In this document: positions 53,933 to 62,652 of the stretch, piece after piece
How positions within the stretch are numbered: position 1 is the first letter of the stretch
Layout: each line of letters begins with the position of its first letter
DNA from: an uncultured Bacteroidia bacterium
GTDB taxonomy: Bacteria > Bacteroidota > Bacteroidia > Bacteroidales > Prolixibacteraceae
Direction of reading: 5' to 3'
DNA length: 62,692 bases
Assembly (NCBI GenBank): GCA_903850335.1
Contig: CAINLJ010000004.1
Span: forward strand, 1-62,692
The notes under the pieces: generated by a model
Seen by the model: only the letters and a program-made list of their open reading frames with translations
What the model was told of the DNA's origin: nothing
The model's database searches: none
Position numbers and translations under genes: made by a program

Positions 53933-54994
53933 TTATTCTAAATCGTCATTTAGATAGATGAATGTAAAGTTGCCTGCTTTGGAGGAGTTAACCAGAAGGA
54001 CATGTTTGAATTTTCTGATATTCGCTCCTTTTAAGCAGCATTCCGGATGTATTTTCCCATTAACAATCGCACAGCCAGCCAGCCAAAATGCAAATGTAGT
54101 ATCTGTATTGAAAGATCCGGAAAGGTGCTTAAATGCCGCAACCGTGGCGTTTTCAAAATCATTGTTTGTCAGATTAAGGAGTGTGTGGGTATCCGGGGTT
54201 CCATCCACTCCTAAAATCAACAAGTCAATATCTCCCGGTTTCATATCATATTCGGAGAGAAATTCTGATACTGCAACATTCAGGCCTCCATTATAAGAAT
54301 GTCTTATCCTTATGCCACAAAGTTTAACCTTTGAGGACTGATCTTTATTTTTCGAAAGCGCAAAAAAACCTGCTCCTTCACCCGGAATAATCCCTTTGTT
54401 TGTCGAATTTACTAATGTTTCACGGTTAACTTCGTTCTCTGATAAACAGCCCATATTTTTCCACAAAAGGATTGTTTCGGGGGTAATCTCATCGAATCCG
54501 CCAACAAGAATATTATTTGCCTCTCCATCCTCAAGCATCATCATCGCATCAATGAGTGCCGATTCGAAGGAGCCCTCCATTTGTGTATGTGTTAAATTAG
54601 GAATTCGTAATTTTTTGAGTAAGGCAATTTGCCCGCCTATTGAATTATGCGTTGACCCGATAAACGAGGATGGGTTCATTAACTTCTCTTCATTCTGATG
54701 CATTTGAGTCAGGAAAGTTATTGTATCCTCGAGACAACCGAGTCCTGTTGAGGTTATTATCGCATCAGGAGTAAAATCTTCAAGCTGATTCAGACAGTCA
54801 AACGCTGACACAAGGCTGAATTTAACGATTCTGCTCATTCGCCTGAGTGAGGCAGCAGGGAGATAGTCTTTGTAATTACAGGGTCTGGTTTTTAAAGCAG
54901 AATTTTCGGCATTCACAAGGTTCTCAGGCATATCCGACCTGTTAAGAGTGTCTTGTGCCGAAACCATCGAAGATGCTTTAAGATAGACTGCCAT
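53933..54994 (-). CDS. Chain-length-factor-like KS lacking the catalytic cysteine (minus-arm module)
   Basis: The protein has 353 residues with a KS-type fold (DAIITSTGLGCLEDTITFL). The nucleophile region reads LTHTQMEGSFESALID with no cysteine, so it is not an active condensing enzyme by itself. It is the paralogue of the CLF at 38.2-39.2 kb: ENALIDAML and ESALIDAMM occur at the same place. It lies two bases after the KS gene. The KS:CLF pair sets chain length in type II systems. Confidence 0.88.
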   Translation of the reverse strand: MAVYLKASSMVSAQDTLNRSDMPENLVNAENSALKTRPCNYKDYLPAASLRRMSRIVKFSLVSAFDCLNQLEDFTPDAIITSTGLGCLEDTITFLTQMHQNEEKLMNPSSFIGSTHNSIGGQIALLKKLRIPNLTHTQMEGSFESALIDAMMMLEDGEANNILVGGFDEITPETILLWKNMGCLSENEVNRETLVNSTNKGIIPGEGAGFFALSKNKDQSSKVKLCGIRIRHSYNGGLNVAVSEFLSEYDMKPGDIDLLILGVDGTPDTHTLLNLTNNDFENATVAAFKHLSGSFNTDTTFAFWLAGCAIVNGKIHPECCLKGANIRKFKHVLLVNSSKAGNFTFIYLNDDLE

Positions 54995-54996
54995 GT

Positions 54997-56184
54997 TTAT
55001 ATTTTTGAAAAGATGAGTGAACTATTATTCCCGCCAAACCCAAAGGAATTAGATAAGACATGGTTTATCTGACCTTTTCGATTGTGCGTTAAAGGACTAA
55101 TGTCCAGATCCTCGTCAGATAGGGTGAAGTTTATGCCTGCATAGATCTCCTGATTCAGAATCGATTTTACCGAAAATACAGCTTCAATGCCTCCGCAGGC
55201 TCCCAACGTATGTCCTGTAAGAGACTTTGTAGAACTGTATGGGGGAACATTTGGCCCGAATAATGTTGCGATAGCTCTGGCTTCGGAGGCATCGTTGTTA
55301 GGAGTTCCTGTGCCATGTGCATTTATATACGAAACTTCACTGCAACTTATCCCTGCAACTTCCATTGCCTTTTGCATGGATAGAATTGCACCGGTTCCTT
55401 CAGGGGAGGAGGCAGTCTGATGGTGAGCATCATTGGAATTGGCATATCCTGAAAGATAAACAAGTGCTTTGCCAGGTTTAGCCACCTCTTCGGCCTCCAA
55501 TAAGATATATCCTGCTCCCTCTCCCAGATTTAGTCCTGACCGTGACTGATCAAAAGGGCGGCAAGGGTTACGATCGAGAATCATCAGGCTGTTAAACCCG
55601 TTTAATGTGAAACACGAAAGTGCATCCGTTCCGCCGGCAAGAATACGATCGGCACGTCCGGATTTAATCAGCCGGGCTGCAAACATGATCGCATTAGCTG
55701 CTGATGAACATGCAGTGTTGTAGGTTGTTGTAAACCCTTTAATACCAAGAAACGATGCAAGTTTCTCTGTTGTATCACCGCAGGGATGGTTACTCAAAAT
55801 CTTTTTCAGATTTTTTTCTGTTGTGAAATCTCTGATTTGTTCAGTCAGATCCATCCCGCCAACTGTCGTACCCGAGATAAGTCCGCAGGATTTAATCTCA
55901 TCCTCTTTTAATCCTGACATCTCAAGGGCTTCCCTTCCCGCATGAAAGGCTAACAAACAAGTTCGAGAGATCAATAATTGTTTGTTAATTCCAAGCAGAT
56001 GTTTGAGCTCGTCGTTGGAACACTTTACTTCTCCGAGAACAAATTCGTCTTTAAGCCTTGTTTTAAGGTGTTCAACAGATGCAATCCCTGTATGGCCTTC
56101 ACTGAGAGCAATCATATTATTTTCGGCACCGGTGCCCAGTGCAGAAATAATACCAAGACCAGTTACTACAACCTTTCTGGACAT
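54997..56184 (-). CDS. Beta-ketoacyl-ACP synthase (KS of the minus-arm module)
   Basis: Condensing enzyme of 395 residues. Cysteine in YNTACSSAANAIM, histidines in INAHGTGTPNNDASEA and TKSLTGHTLGACGG, and the C-terminal SNSFGFGGNNSS are all intact. It follows the ACP gene by seven bases and precedes the CLF. The order ACP-KS-CLF mirrors the plus arm. Confidence 0.94.
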   Translation of the reverse strand: MSRKVVVTGLGIISALGTGAENNMIALSEGHTGIASVEHLKTRLKDEFVLGEVKCSNDELKHLLGINKQLLISRTCLLAFHAGREALEMSGLKEDEIKSCGLISGTTVGGMDLTEQIRDFTTEKNLKKILSNHPCGDTTEKLASFLGIKGFTTTYNTACSSAANAIMFAARLIKSGRADRILAGGTDALSCFTLNGFNSLMILDRNPCRPFDQSRSGLNLGEGAGYILLEAEEVAKPGKALVYLSGYANSNDAHHQTASSPEGTGAILSMQKAMEVAGISCSEVSYINAHGTGTPNNDASEARAIATLFGPNVPPYSSTKSLTGHTLGACGGIEAVFSVKSILNQEIYAGINFTLSDEDLDISPLTHNRKGQINHVLSNSFGFGGNNSSLIFSKI

Positions 56185-56191
56185 AATTAAG

Positions 56192-56461
56192 TTAACTAAT
56201 TGCAGGTGAATTGGCCCTGATATACTCAGCCATAGTTAAGAGCGTGGCAAAGACTTTTCGTCCTTCTTTTGGATCACTGATTTTAATGCCGTAATCTCTT
56301 TCCAGTAAGACGATTAATTCCAAAGCATCGATAGAATCGAGTCCCAGGCCATCACCAAAAAGTGGTTCAGAGGGATTTATTTCTTCAGGCTTAATGTCCT
56401 CTAAATTCAACTGTTCAATCAATTTAACTTTTAATTCTTCTACAAGAGCATCCATATTCAT
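56192..56461 (-). CDS. Acyl carrier protein (minus-arm ACP-KS-CLF module)
   Basis: The 89-residue ACP has the phosphopantetheine serine in GLGLDSIDALELI (Ser43). It is a paralogue of the plus-arm ACP. A second ATG two codons later (56455) is possible. Its start overlaps the stop of the upstream gene by one base. Confidence 0.95.
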   Translation of the reverse strand: MNMDALVEELKVKLIEQLNLEDIKPEEINPSEPLFGDGLGLDSIDALELIVLLERDYGIKISDPKEGRKVFATLLTMAEYIRANSPAIS

Positions 56462-57060
56462 TAGTTATTTAGATTTATAAGATTTTCAAGACTAAAAATG
56501 TTTTTTGCTTCGTCTGATTTCGACACTAAAAACAATTTTGCCAGATAGGAGGTGTCATTTTCGTAATTTACCCATCCTACGATGGCAATTTTTGTATTTG
56601 TATTCTGAAAGACTAACTCAGTTTGATTATAAAGTAATTTGGGGTCATACTCCCGGGAAATAAAAAAAATGTTTTCTCCCTTAATTTTATTTCGGATAGC
56701 AATTTCTCCCAGCATGATATTCGGGAGAGTATAGACAAACAGTCCCGGACTTGCAATTGCAAAGGTACTATCCCAAAACGACATATCCGTCGTTAAAGTA
56801 GAATCAGAGTTTGCAAAAATCATAGCCAGTTCTTCATCCGCATAATCATCTCGCCTGAAATTACGAAACAACACCTCAGAGGCAATAAAAGCCAGCTTGC
56901 ATTGTTCATCCATTTTATAAAATTTCGGGTAGATTATTTTATCGAATTTATAAAATTCCTTGAGAAAATAAGCCAGATTATTTCCCTGTGAATCAAATAC
57001 AATCCCATCACTATCGGATATTATGCCTTTTGAAATTCTACAGTGGTTTAAAATATACAT
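56461..57060 (-). CDS. KS-like half protein (degenerate thiolase fold)
   Basis: The 199-residue protein is not a standard enzyme by motif. The segment ASPGLFVYTLPNIMLGEIAI, followed by RNKIKGENIFFIS, matches the KS region where the substrate channel runs into the active site, but the cysteine is absent (FFISREYDP). Only about half of a KS is present and no histidine motifs remain. It lies seven bases after the next KS gene and overlaps the ACP. It may be a structural or gatekeeping partner of one of the KS enzymes. Confidence 0.75.
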   Translation of the reverse strand: MYILNHCRISKGIISDSDGIVFDSQGNNLAYFLKEFYKFDKIIYPKFYKMDEQCKLAFIASEVLFRNFRRDDYADEELAMIFANSDSTLTTDMSFWDSTFAIASPGLFVYTLPNIMLGEIAIRNKIKGENIFFISREYDPKLLYNQTELVFQNTNTKIAIVGWVNYENDTSYLAKLFLVSKSDEAKNIFSLENLINLNN

Positions 57061-57066
57061 AATCAG

Positions 57067-58191
57067 CTATTTTGAAAATAATATTGCTGCATTGCAACCC
57101 CCAAACCCCGAAGCAATTTTAAGAAAAGAGTTGAATACAAGATCATGGGTCTGGACAACCAGATTAATCTTTTCTGCCATTCCATATTCTACATGTCCCA
57201 ATGTGCCTATTGCCTTCGAAGATTCCAAAGCCAGAAGAGTTGTAATTGTTTCGATTACACCGGCTCCACCCAGTGTATGTCCGTAATATGACTTTAAACT
57301 GTTTGCAGGAATCTCATGTAATCCTGTGAGGTTTATTGCTTTTGATTCCATCTCATCATTATATGGTGTTGCTGTACCATGGGTTGAGATAAATTCCGGG
57401 CGTACATCTGCCTGATTCAATGTCGAAAAAATAGCATTGGCAAGCCCGTCACCTGTTCGCGAAGGGCCTGAGATATGATTGGCATCATTACTTGAAGCGC
57501 CTGATAAACCGCGTACTCCATCAAATAATGCTTCGGATTGTCCGATTGAAAAAACGATACTTCCGGCACCTTCACCTAATGACAACCCGTCTCTGTTGAG
57601 GTCGTAAGGTCTGCAGGCTGCTGGACTCAGGGCTTTAAAGGATTGAAAGCCCTTAAGAACAAAATCCGTGATTAGGTCGGCACCACAAACCACAATATTT
57701 TTGTATTGTCCCGCGTTTAGCATACGAAGGGCAAGCACCTGAGCCATAACGCCTGACACACATGCATTTGAAATTACAAGAGGAAAATTTTTCACTCTGA
57801 AGTATTCGCCAACTTTCCGTGCGCTTTCCCAGAGGTGGATCGATTCTGATCGTTTATTGTCGGATTCCAGCATCCCTATATTTCCCTTGGTTGTTGCAAG
57901 AATAATAAGGCTATCTTCTGAATTGATTTTCACAGAAGACTCTGATAGAGCATCTTTGATTGAAAGTGCACAAAGTTTCTCGAACATTGAGAATGTTTCA
58001 GGCAACTGGTTTTCGAAACTGGATTTGTCGAATTGTCTTTTATCGATTAAAGCCAAAGGCTGGGCTGAATCATGAGAATGAAACTGAAGTCCGGAAACCC
58101 CATTAAGGACATTGCGGAAATTCTCTTTTGAAGTAAACCCCAGTGAGCTTATAATATTACATCCGGAAATGGTTATATTTTGGTTTAGCAC
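57067..58191 (-). CDS. Beta-ketoacyl-ACP synthase (divergent, ApeR-like)
   Basis: The protein has 374 residues from a GTG at 58191. Cysteine in SNACVSGVMAQVLAL, histidines in ISTHGTATPYND and LKSYYGHTLGGAG, and the late ASGFGGCNAAILFS are present, so it should be active. It is more divergent than the two module KS enzymes and could carry out the first condensation on the aryl starter, as suggested for ApeR. Confidence 0.9.
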   Translation of the reverse strand: MLNQNITISGCNIISSLGFTSKENFRNVLNGVSGLQFHSHDSAQPLALIDKRQFDKSSFENQLPETFSMFEKLCALSIKDALSESSVKINSEDSLIILATTKGNIGMLESDNKRSESIHLWESARKVGEYFRVKNFPLVISNACVSGVMAQVLALRMLNAGQYKNIVVCGADLITDFVLKGFQSFKALSPAACRPYDLNRDGLSLGEGAGSIVFSIGQSEALFDGVRGLSGASSNDANHISGPSRTGDGLANAIFSTLNQADVRPEFISTHGTATPYNDEMESKAINLTGLHEIPANSLKSYYGHTLGGAGVIETITTLLALESSKAIGTLGHVEYGMAEKINLVVQTHDLVFNSFLKIASGFGGCNAAILFSK

Positions 58192-58255
58192 GTTAATTTC
58201 AAATTACAGATAAACTTAATGACATACTAACATTTGTTAAATCGCATTACACTGC

Positions 58256-58675
58256 TTAATCTGATATCGACAAAGATTTTTTCCAGGCGGTGTAGAATGG
58301 AGGATTTGTAAGGATAAGTTGTCCGTTTTCATCTGTAAAGACCTGGACTGTTTTAGCCTTAACGAGCACTTCCATATCTGATTCGCGGTAGATCTTATAT
58401 TCGAATATTATTTTCGCAGCGGGCGAATTAATGTATGTTGTCTCAATAACGAGTTTTTCACCATATCTTGCTGATTTGAGATAGTTTAAATTCATGTCAA
58501 CGAGTGGTATAAAGTAACCGTAATCGGCAACTTCCAGATATTTAAGCCCATAATTAAGACCGAAAAACTCTCTTCCATCTTCCAGATATTTCACATAGCT
58601 TCCGTGCCATACCACACCCATCATGTCGACTTCACTAAAACGTATATCAATTGTTTTTTGGATACTAAGACTCAT
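58256..58675 (-). CDS. YbgC-like hotdog acyl-CoA/ACP thioesterase
   Basis: A 139-residue thioesterase of the 4-hydroxybenzoyl-CoA type. The catalytic aspartate lies in RFSEVDMMGVVWHGSYVKYL, followed by EDGREFFGLNYGL. It is the first gene of the minus arm and could release or edit chains. A 64-bp gap precedes the KS gene. Confidence 0.9.
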   Translation of the reverse strand: MSLSIQKTIDIRFSEVDMMGVVWHGSYVKYLEDGREFFGLNYGLKYLEVADYGYFIPLVDMNLNYLKSARYGEKLVIETTYINSPAAKIIFEYKIYRESDMEVLVKAKTVQVFTDENGQLILTNPPFYTAWKKSLSISD

Positions 58676-59128
58676 TCTCTTTCATTTTTAGGCACTTGAC
58701 TAAAATAACCAATCAGACCTGGTACTTATAATAATAAAACATAAAAATCACAATTGATTCATTGCAATTAATCGAACTGTTATTCTGCAACGAAGATAAT
58801 AATATCGGGTTAAATCTATGTTGGATATATTACTTGTTGCAAAAGTTAAATCCAAGGCAAACTGGATTGCGGAATACATAATTAGAAATAGTGTACCTGT
58901 CTAATTATTATTAAATTCGTTTTCAATTTGATATGCGAAACAAGTACGCTGAATTAGTTTATTTTATCTGGTACATCTAATGCTGATTTAAACACAATTG
59001 TTTGTGTTTATTGTTCAAATGGAACAGTCATGGCAACTAGTTCCGATTCCTAAGATGTTGTGCGCAGCTATGAAAAGCTGTTTATCAAAGCTTGATATAT
59101 CGAATTCGAAAATTTTTAAAATTTAATT
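58676..59128. other. AT-rich intergenic region upstream of the minus arm
   Basis: No ORF is supported. It must hold the promoter of the minus arm of the pigment cluster, but I found no exact TAnnTTTG box on the minus strand. It marks the border between the cluster and the decaying accessory segment. Confidence 0.5.
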
Positions 59129-59521
59129 ATGAATATTTTACTTTTTGGCGTGACTGGGAGAGTCGGTAATGCCATAACTTTAAAAGTGCTTGAAAAAGGG
59201 CATCATGTACTTGCATTAATTCGCAACAAAAATAAATTGATAATAAAGAATGAAAACTTGTCAGTAGTTGAAGGCGATATTTATGACAAGAATGCCTGGG
59301 ATTCATGACCATCAAAGTGCATTTGACCAAATTGCTAATTCAAATATTAATTGGACTTTAGTAGGTTGTCCTTATATAAAAGAGTGTAAAAAAAAGTTTT
59401 TTAAAAGGAATCAATATTTAAAGTTGGATTTAAAACGATTCAACCAGGCGACGTTGCAAATGCAATAGTACAAGATATAGATAAAACAAATTATAGAAAT
59501 ATAATTGGAATCTGGTACTAA
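59129..59521 (+). pseudogene. Degraded NAD(P)-binding SDR (NmrA/SDR5-like) gene
   Basis: The first frame gives MNILLFGVTGRVGNAITLKV and continues to GDIYDKNAWDS, a normal Rossmann start, then stops at 59306-59308. A piece of the later part of the same fold (ANSNINWTLVGCPYIKE) follows in another frame, and the tail (GFKTIQPGDVANAIVQDI to GIWY) returns to the first frame, ending at 59519-59521. About 85 codons of the middle are missing against a family length near 210. It is therefore a pseudogene with an internal deletion and frameshifts. Confidence 0.82.
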
Positions 59522-59687
59522 AAAAGATAAATATGGATGCACATCAGCCTTCTGATAAGTGTGGCATCTGTGGTTTTCGGTATGTATCTTTCCGCCCGGG
59601 CTACTTTTTTGCAAGATAGGAAACCGACTGCAATCCGACCCAGCAGGCAGCTTCCTATATTATGTACTATTTTACTAAAATACATCT

Positions 59688-60239
59688 ATGACACAGCTAT
59701 ACTCCACATTAGCAAATATTTATCATGAAATGTTAGAAATTGCTCGCATTGAGGTCAACACGGAAAAGTTCATTCAAGGTGACATGCGAGACTTGACATT
59801 CCATAATCAGTTTGACTCAGTTATGATAACCGGACGATCAATCTCTTATGTGACAGATAATAGGGGAATAATTGACACGTTAAAAGGAGTTCATAAATCC
59901 CTTAAAGACAATGGATTATTTGTATTTGGAGTTTTTGAAGTAAATGGAATCTTTGATAATTTTGATGATTTTGAAAAAAATATTCAACATAACAACAAGA
60001 AAATAAGAAGGATAAGTACAATGAAATTAAATTTAGCAACTGGTTGGACATACGATTGGATTGCAAAATACATAATAGACGATGGAGGTAAGATTTTTGA
60101 ATTTGATGATTTGACGACTTTAAGAGCATTTACAAAAGACGAGATAATGTTTTTTTTGAAACTGACAGGCTTTAAGATAGAGGAAATGATTGAGGAGAAT
60201 AAGACGATTACAATCATTACAAAAAAACAACTGGCATAA
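59688..60239 (+). pseudogene. Class I SAM methyltransferase with the SAM-binding core deleted
   Basis: The 183-residue frame is intact from ATG to stop, but the N-terminus jumps from LYSTLANIYHE straight into MLEIARIEVNTEKFIQGDMR. In full-length relatives about 60 residues lie between these, including motif I with its glycine-rich SAM loop. The junction codons GAA-ATG would fit both sides, consistent with a deletion between short direct repeats. Without motif I it should not bind SAM. I treat it as a decayed gene next to the SDR pseudogene, though the frame is open. Confidence 0.72.
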
Positions 60240-60635
60240 CCTGCATTTTTAAAAAAATGGGGATTGAATGATTCCAGAACTGTGCAGCCCTTAGACAAAT
60301 TTTGTCAGTCGAATGGACCTCGCCAGACCCGGACTTGCATATCCCGGAAAGCCAGAATAATAAATAAATCAACTAAAAAAGCCCTGAAGGCGACATTGTA
60401 GTGACCTCGGGTGAGGATCGGCCGATACCCGGGGTAGAAAGAGCAAACAAATAAGCCGTTCGCGATCAAACGTTGACAGAAGCGTTAATCCACTCACCGG
60501 ACGGAACGGATTACAACTCCTAAGATGGTTCGTTCTGGAGGCATGATTAAAAAAGAAGATCAATTGGGCTTAATTTCGAAGTCCCAAAAGATTGATACAG
60601 CCCACTGTCGGGGCTAAGAATGTAACCGCATCACT

Positions 60636-60666
60636 ACCCCCGGTTCCGATTTACTTCACCGGGGGT
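60636..60666. terminator. GC-rich 9-bp hairpin
   Basis: ACCCCCGGT and ACCGGGGGT are perfect inverted repeats around a 13-base loop. The run after it is only TATT, so it is a moderate terminator candidate or part of a structured RNA. Confidence 0.5.
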
Positions 60667-60717
60667 TATTCAGATTGAACTAAAAGTTTCAGTAATGTCT
60701 CAGTAGTAAAAGAAAAA

Positions 60718-60755
60718 ACTCCAATAATCCTTGTCTTACAAATGATTATCGGAGT
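60718..60755 (-). terminator. Terminator-like hairpin
   Basis: ACTCCAATAATC (60718-60729) pairs with GATTATCGGAGT (60744-60755) with one mismatch. An A-run lies before it, read as a T-run on the minus strand. It would stop minus-strand transcription coming from the integrase side. Confidence 0.5.
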
Positions 60756-60948
60756 CTTTAAGTACCCGGGGCGGGAATTGCGTAGTTTGCTCCCTATTAA
60801 TTATTAATAGTTGTTATTGTCTGATTATCAGTTAAAAATATCGTTATTTTGTATCATGTGATTTCTTGCTTATGACTATTATTTACAATATTCTCTCTTT
60901 TGTTCTCTCTTTTACTTATCTTTATATCGGCAAAATAATCCTACCGAT

Positions 60949-62184
60949 ATGGCAAATATTACATTTTACATTGACAAAAGCAACACTGACCGTGAGGGAT
61001 TTTCTCCAATAAAGGCCAACGTTACGATCGACTATAAAAACGTGACCAAAACAGTGGGAAAAGTGAAATCCCGGTATTGGAATAAAAACAAACAAAGAGT
61101 CAGCCCGCCAAGACCAAATGAAGAAGACAACGGCTATAATGAAATCAATTCCAAACTTGACGATCTTAAAACGGAGTCATCCAATTATTTTCGGGATTGT
61201 CTGCAACAGGAAATCACAGTCACTCAGTCACTGGTAAAGGATTTTTTTAAGGGCAAAAAATTAAATTTCACCCTTCCGGTAAAAATTACTTTATGGGAGG
61301 CCTATGAAGAGTTTTTGAAAGCCGGGGAATTGGAAAGAGCGGTCAATACGAACAAAAACCGGAAAACGATTAAGAAATATCTTGAAATCTTTGAAACTGA
61401 TACCGGATATAAAATGACCTTTGATCGTATTGACCTGGCATTTTTCGACCGGTTAAAGGAACACGTACTTATCACCAGGAGCCACGGCTATAATTATCTG
61501 TCTTCCATTACAGACAAATTCAAGGCTTTCATGAGTTGGAGCCTGGCTAGAGATTACCACAAAAACACAATATACCAGAAATTTTCAGCACCAGAGAAGG
61601 AGGGGAGCATAATTCATCTGACCTTTCAGGAACTGCAGCACCTGATAAACTTTAAGTTTGAAACCAAGAGCTTGCAAAGAGCCAGGGATTTTTACTGCTT
61701 TGGATGTTTGACAGGCTTAAGGTTCTGCGATCTTCAAAGATTGACAAAGGATAATATAGCCGACGGAATGATTAGGACTACCACCCAGAAAACTAATCGC
61801 GATGTAATGATTCCTCTTTTCCCGGGCGTTCGCACTATCGTTGAGCGATATCCAGAGCCCCATAAACTTTTGCCTAAATTTTCAAACCAAAAGCTTAACC
61901 TGTATATAAAAAAGTGTTGTAAGATTGCTGAGATCAATACACCTACCGCATATAAATCGTTTGAGAAGAATATTACTAAAACGGAGTTTAAGCCCAAACA
62001 TGAATTAATTGGAACCCACACTGCCCGTAAAACATTTATCTGCCTGGCTTATGACAGGGGGCTTGATATTGAGATGATAAAATCAATCACTGGGATTACC
62101 CGGGAGAAGACGCTACGCAGATACCTTCATATTTCTAATGATGCAAAAAAGGAGAAGTTGACAAAGGCATTTGAAAACCTTTAA
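60949..62184 (+). CDS. Tyrosine site-specific recombinase (integrase)
   Basis: Phage/transposon-type integrase of 411 residues. The N-terminal ~85 residues are an arm-binding domain (ITFYIDKSNTDREGFSPIKA), then a SAM-like core-binding domain, then the catalytic domain. Arginine I is in TGLRFCDLQRL, the lysine in TQKTNRDVMIP, the HxxR box in GTHTARKTFICLAYDRG, and the nucleophile tyrosine in LRRYLHIS. This class mobilises Bacteroidota integrative elements. Its last four bases overlap the convergent regulator gene. Confidence 0.94.
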   Translation: MANITFYIDKSNTDREGFSPIKANVTIDYKNVTKTVGKVKSRYWNKNKQRVSPPRPNEEDNGYNEINSKLDDLKTESSNYFRDCLQQEITVTQSLVKDFFKGKKLNFTLPVKITLWEAYEEFLKAGELERAVNTNKNRKTIKKYLEIFETDTGYKMTFDRIDLAFFDRLKEHVLITRSHGYNYLSSITDKFKAFMSWSLARDYHKNTIYQKFSAPEKEGSIIHLTFQELQHLINFKFETKSLQRARDFYCFGCLTGLRFCDLQRLTKDNIADGMIRTTTQKTNRDVMIPLFPGVRTIVERYPEPHKLLPKFSNQKLNLYIKKCCKIAEINTPTAYKSFEKNITKTEFKPKHELIGTHTARKTFICLAYDRGLDIEMIKSITGITREKTLRRYLHISNDAKKEKLTKAFENL

Positions 62185-62642
62185 TCGATAAGCTCAATTA
62201 ATTTTCTCATGGATACTAAGTTGTATCTGTTCTTCACGCTTTCGCTATTAATGGTCTTCAGATAATCAGCGATCAGTTCAAGGTCCTTTCTGATATCTGC
62301 ATTTTTTTCAGGCTCTTGATTCTTATACTTTTCATTCAGACTGTCGATTAGTCTATTTAAGTACAATGCGTTGTGGTGTATGCTATCAAAAGCCATTCCT
62401 GCGGTCAGCAATACTTTTTGTATTTCGTTCACAGAATCATCATTAATAGCCGGCAAAACCTGGTTGTAGGAAGTCACCCCAAGTATTCTGCAAATATCTT
62501 GCAATCGCTCAACGCTTAAAACATTCTCGCCAATTTCGATTTTCCCATAGCCTGAGGTGCTAATATTTAGCTTTTCAGCCATTTCTTTTTGGCTGTAACC
62601 CTTTTGTTTTCTCAGTTCCTTTATCTTATGTATCGTTCCCAT
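62181..62642 (-). CDS. XRE-family transcriptional regulator
   Basis: The protein has 153 residues from the ATG at 62642; the frame extends upstream but the added residues are hydrophobic and unlike the family. The HTH covers about residues 5-60 (IKELRKQKGYSQKEMAEKLN, then KIEIGENVLSVERLQDICR). The rest is a helical tail (DLELIADYLKTINSESVKNR). Small XRE proteins beside integrases often control element excision. It is convergent with, and overlaps, the integrase. Confidence 0.9.
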   Translation of the reverse strand: MGTIHKIKELRKQKGYSQKEMAEKLNISTSGYGKIEIGENVLSVERLQDICRILGVTSYNQVLPAINDDSVNEIQKVLLTAGMAFDSIHHNALYLNRLIDSLNEKYKNQEPEKNADIRKDLELIADYLKTINSESVKNRYNLVSMRKLIELID

Positions 62643-62652
62643 ACTCAAAAGT

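Larger units (their letters stand above)
60240..60948. other. Hairpin-rich non-coding stretch before the integrase
   Basis: No convincing ORF. From about 60300 to 60640 it is more GC-rich than its surroundings and has many short inverted repeats, for example GACAAATTTTGTC (60294-60306) and AGCCC/GGGCT around 60599-60615. Two stronger hairpins follow and are listed separately. It could be a structured RNA, an eroded mobile-element end or the attachment region of the integrated element. I found no tRNA in it. Confidence 0.45.

Noticed and set aside
59537-59728. 63-codon plus-strand frame between the two decayed genes
   Set aside because: No family resemblance, and it overlaps the start of the methyltransferase remnant in another frame.
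60369-60563. 64-codon minus-strand frame in the hairpin-rich region
   Set aside because: No start context or recognisable domain; the segment looks structural rather than coding.
60300-60640. Possible tmRNA, SRP RNA, RNase P RNA or group II intron end
   Set aside because: I looked for their signature cores (resume tag region, GGAAGGNAGCA loop, domain V) and did not find them.
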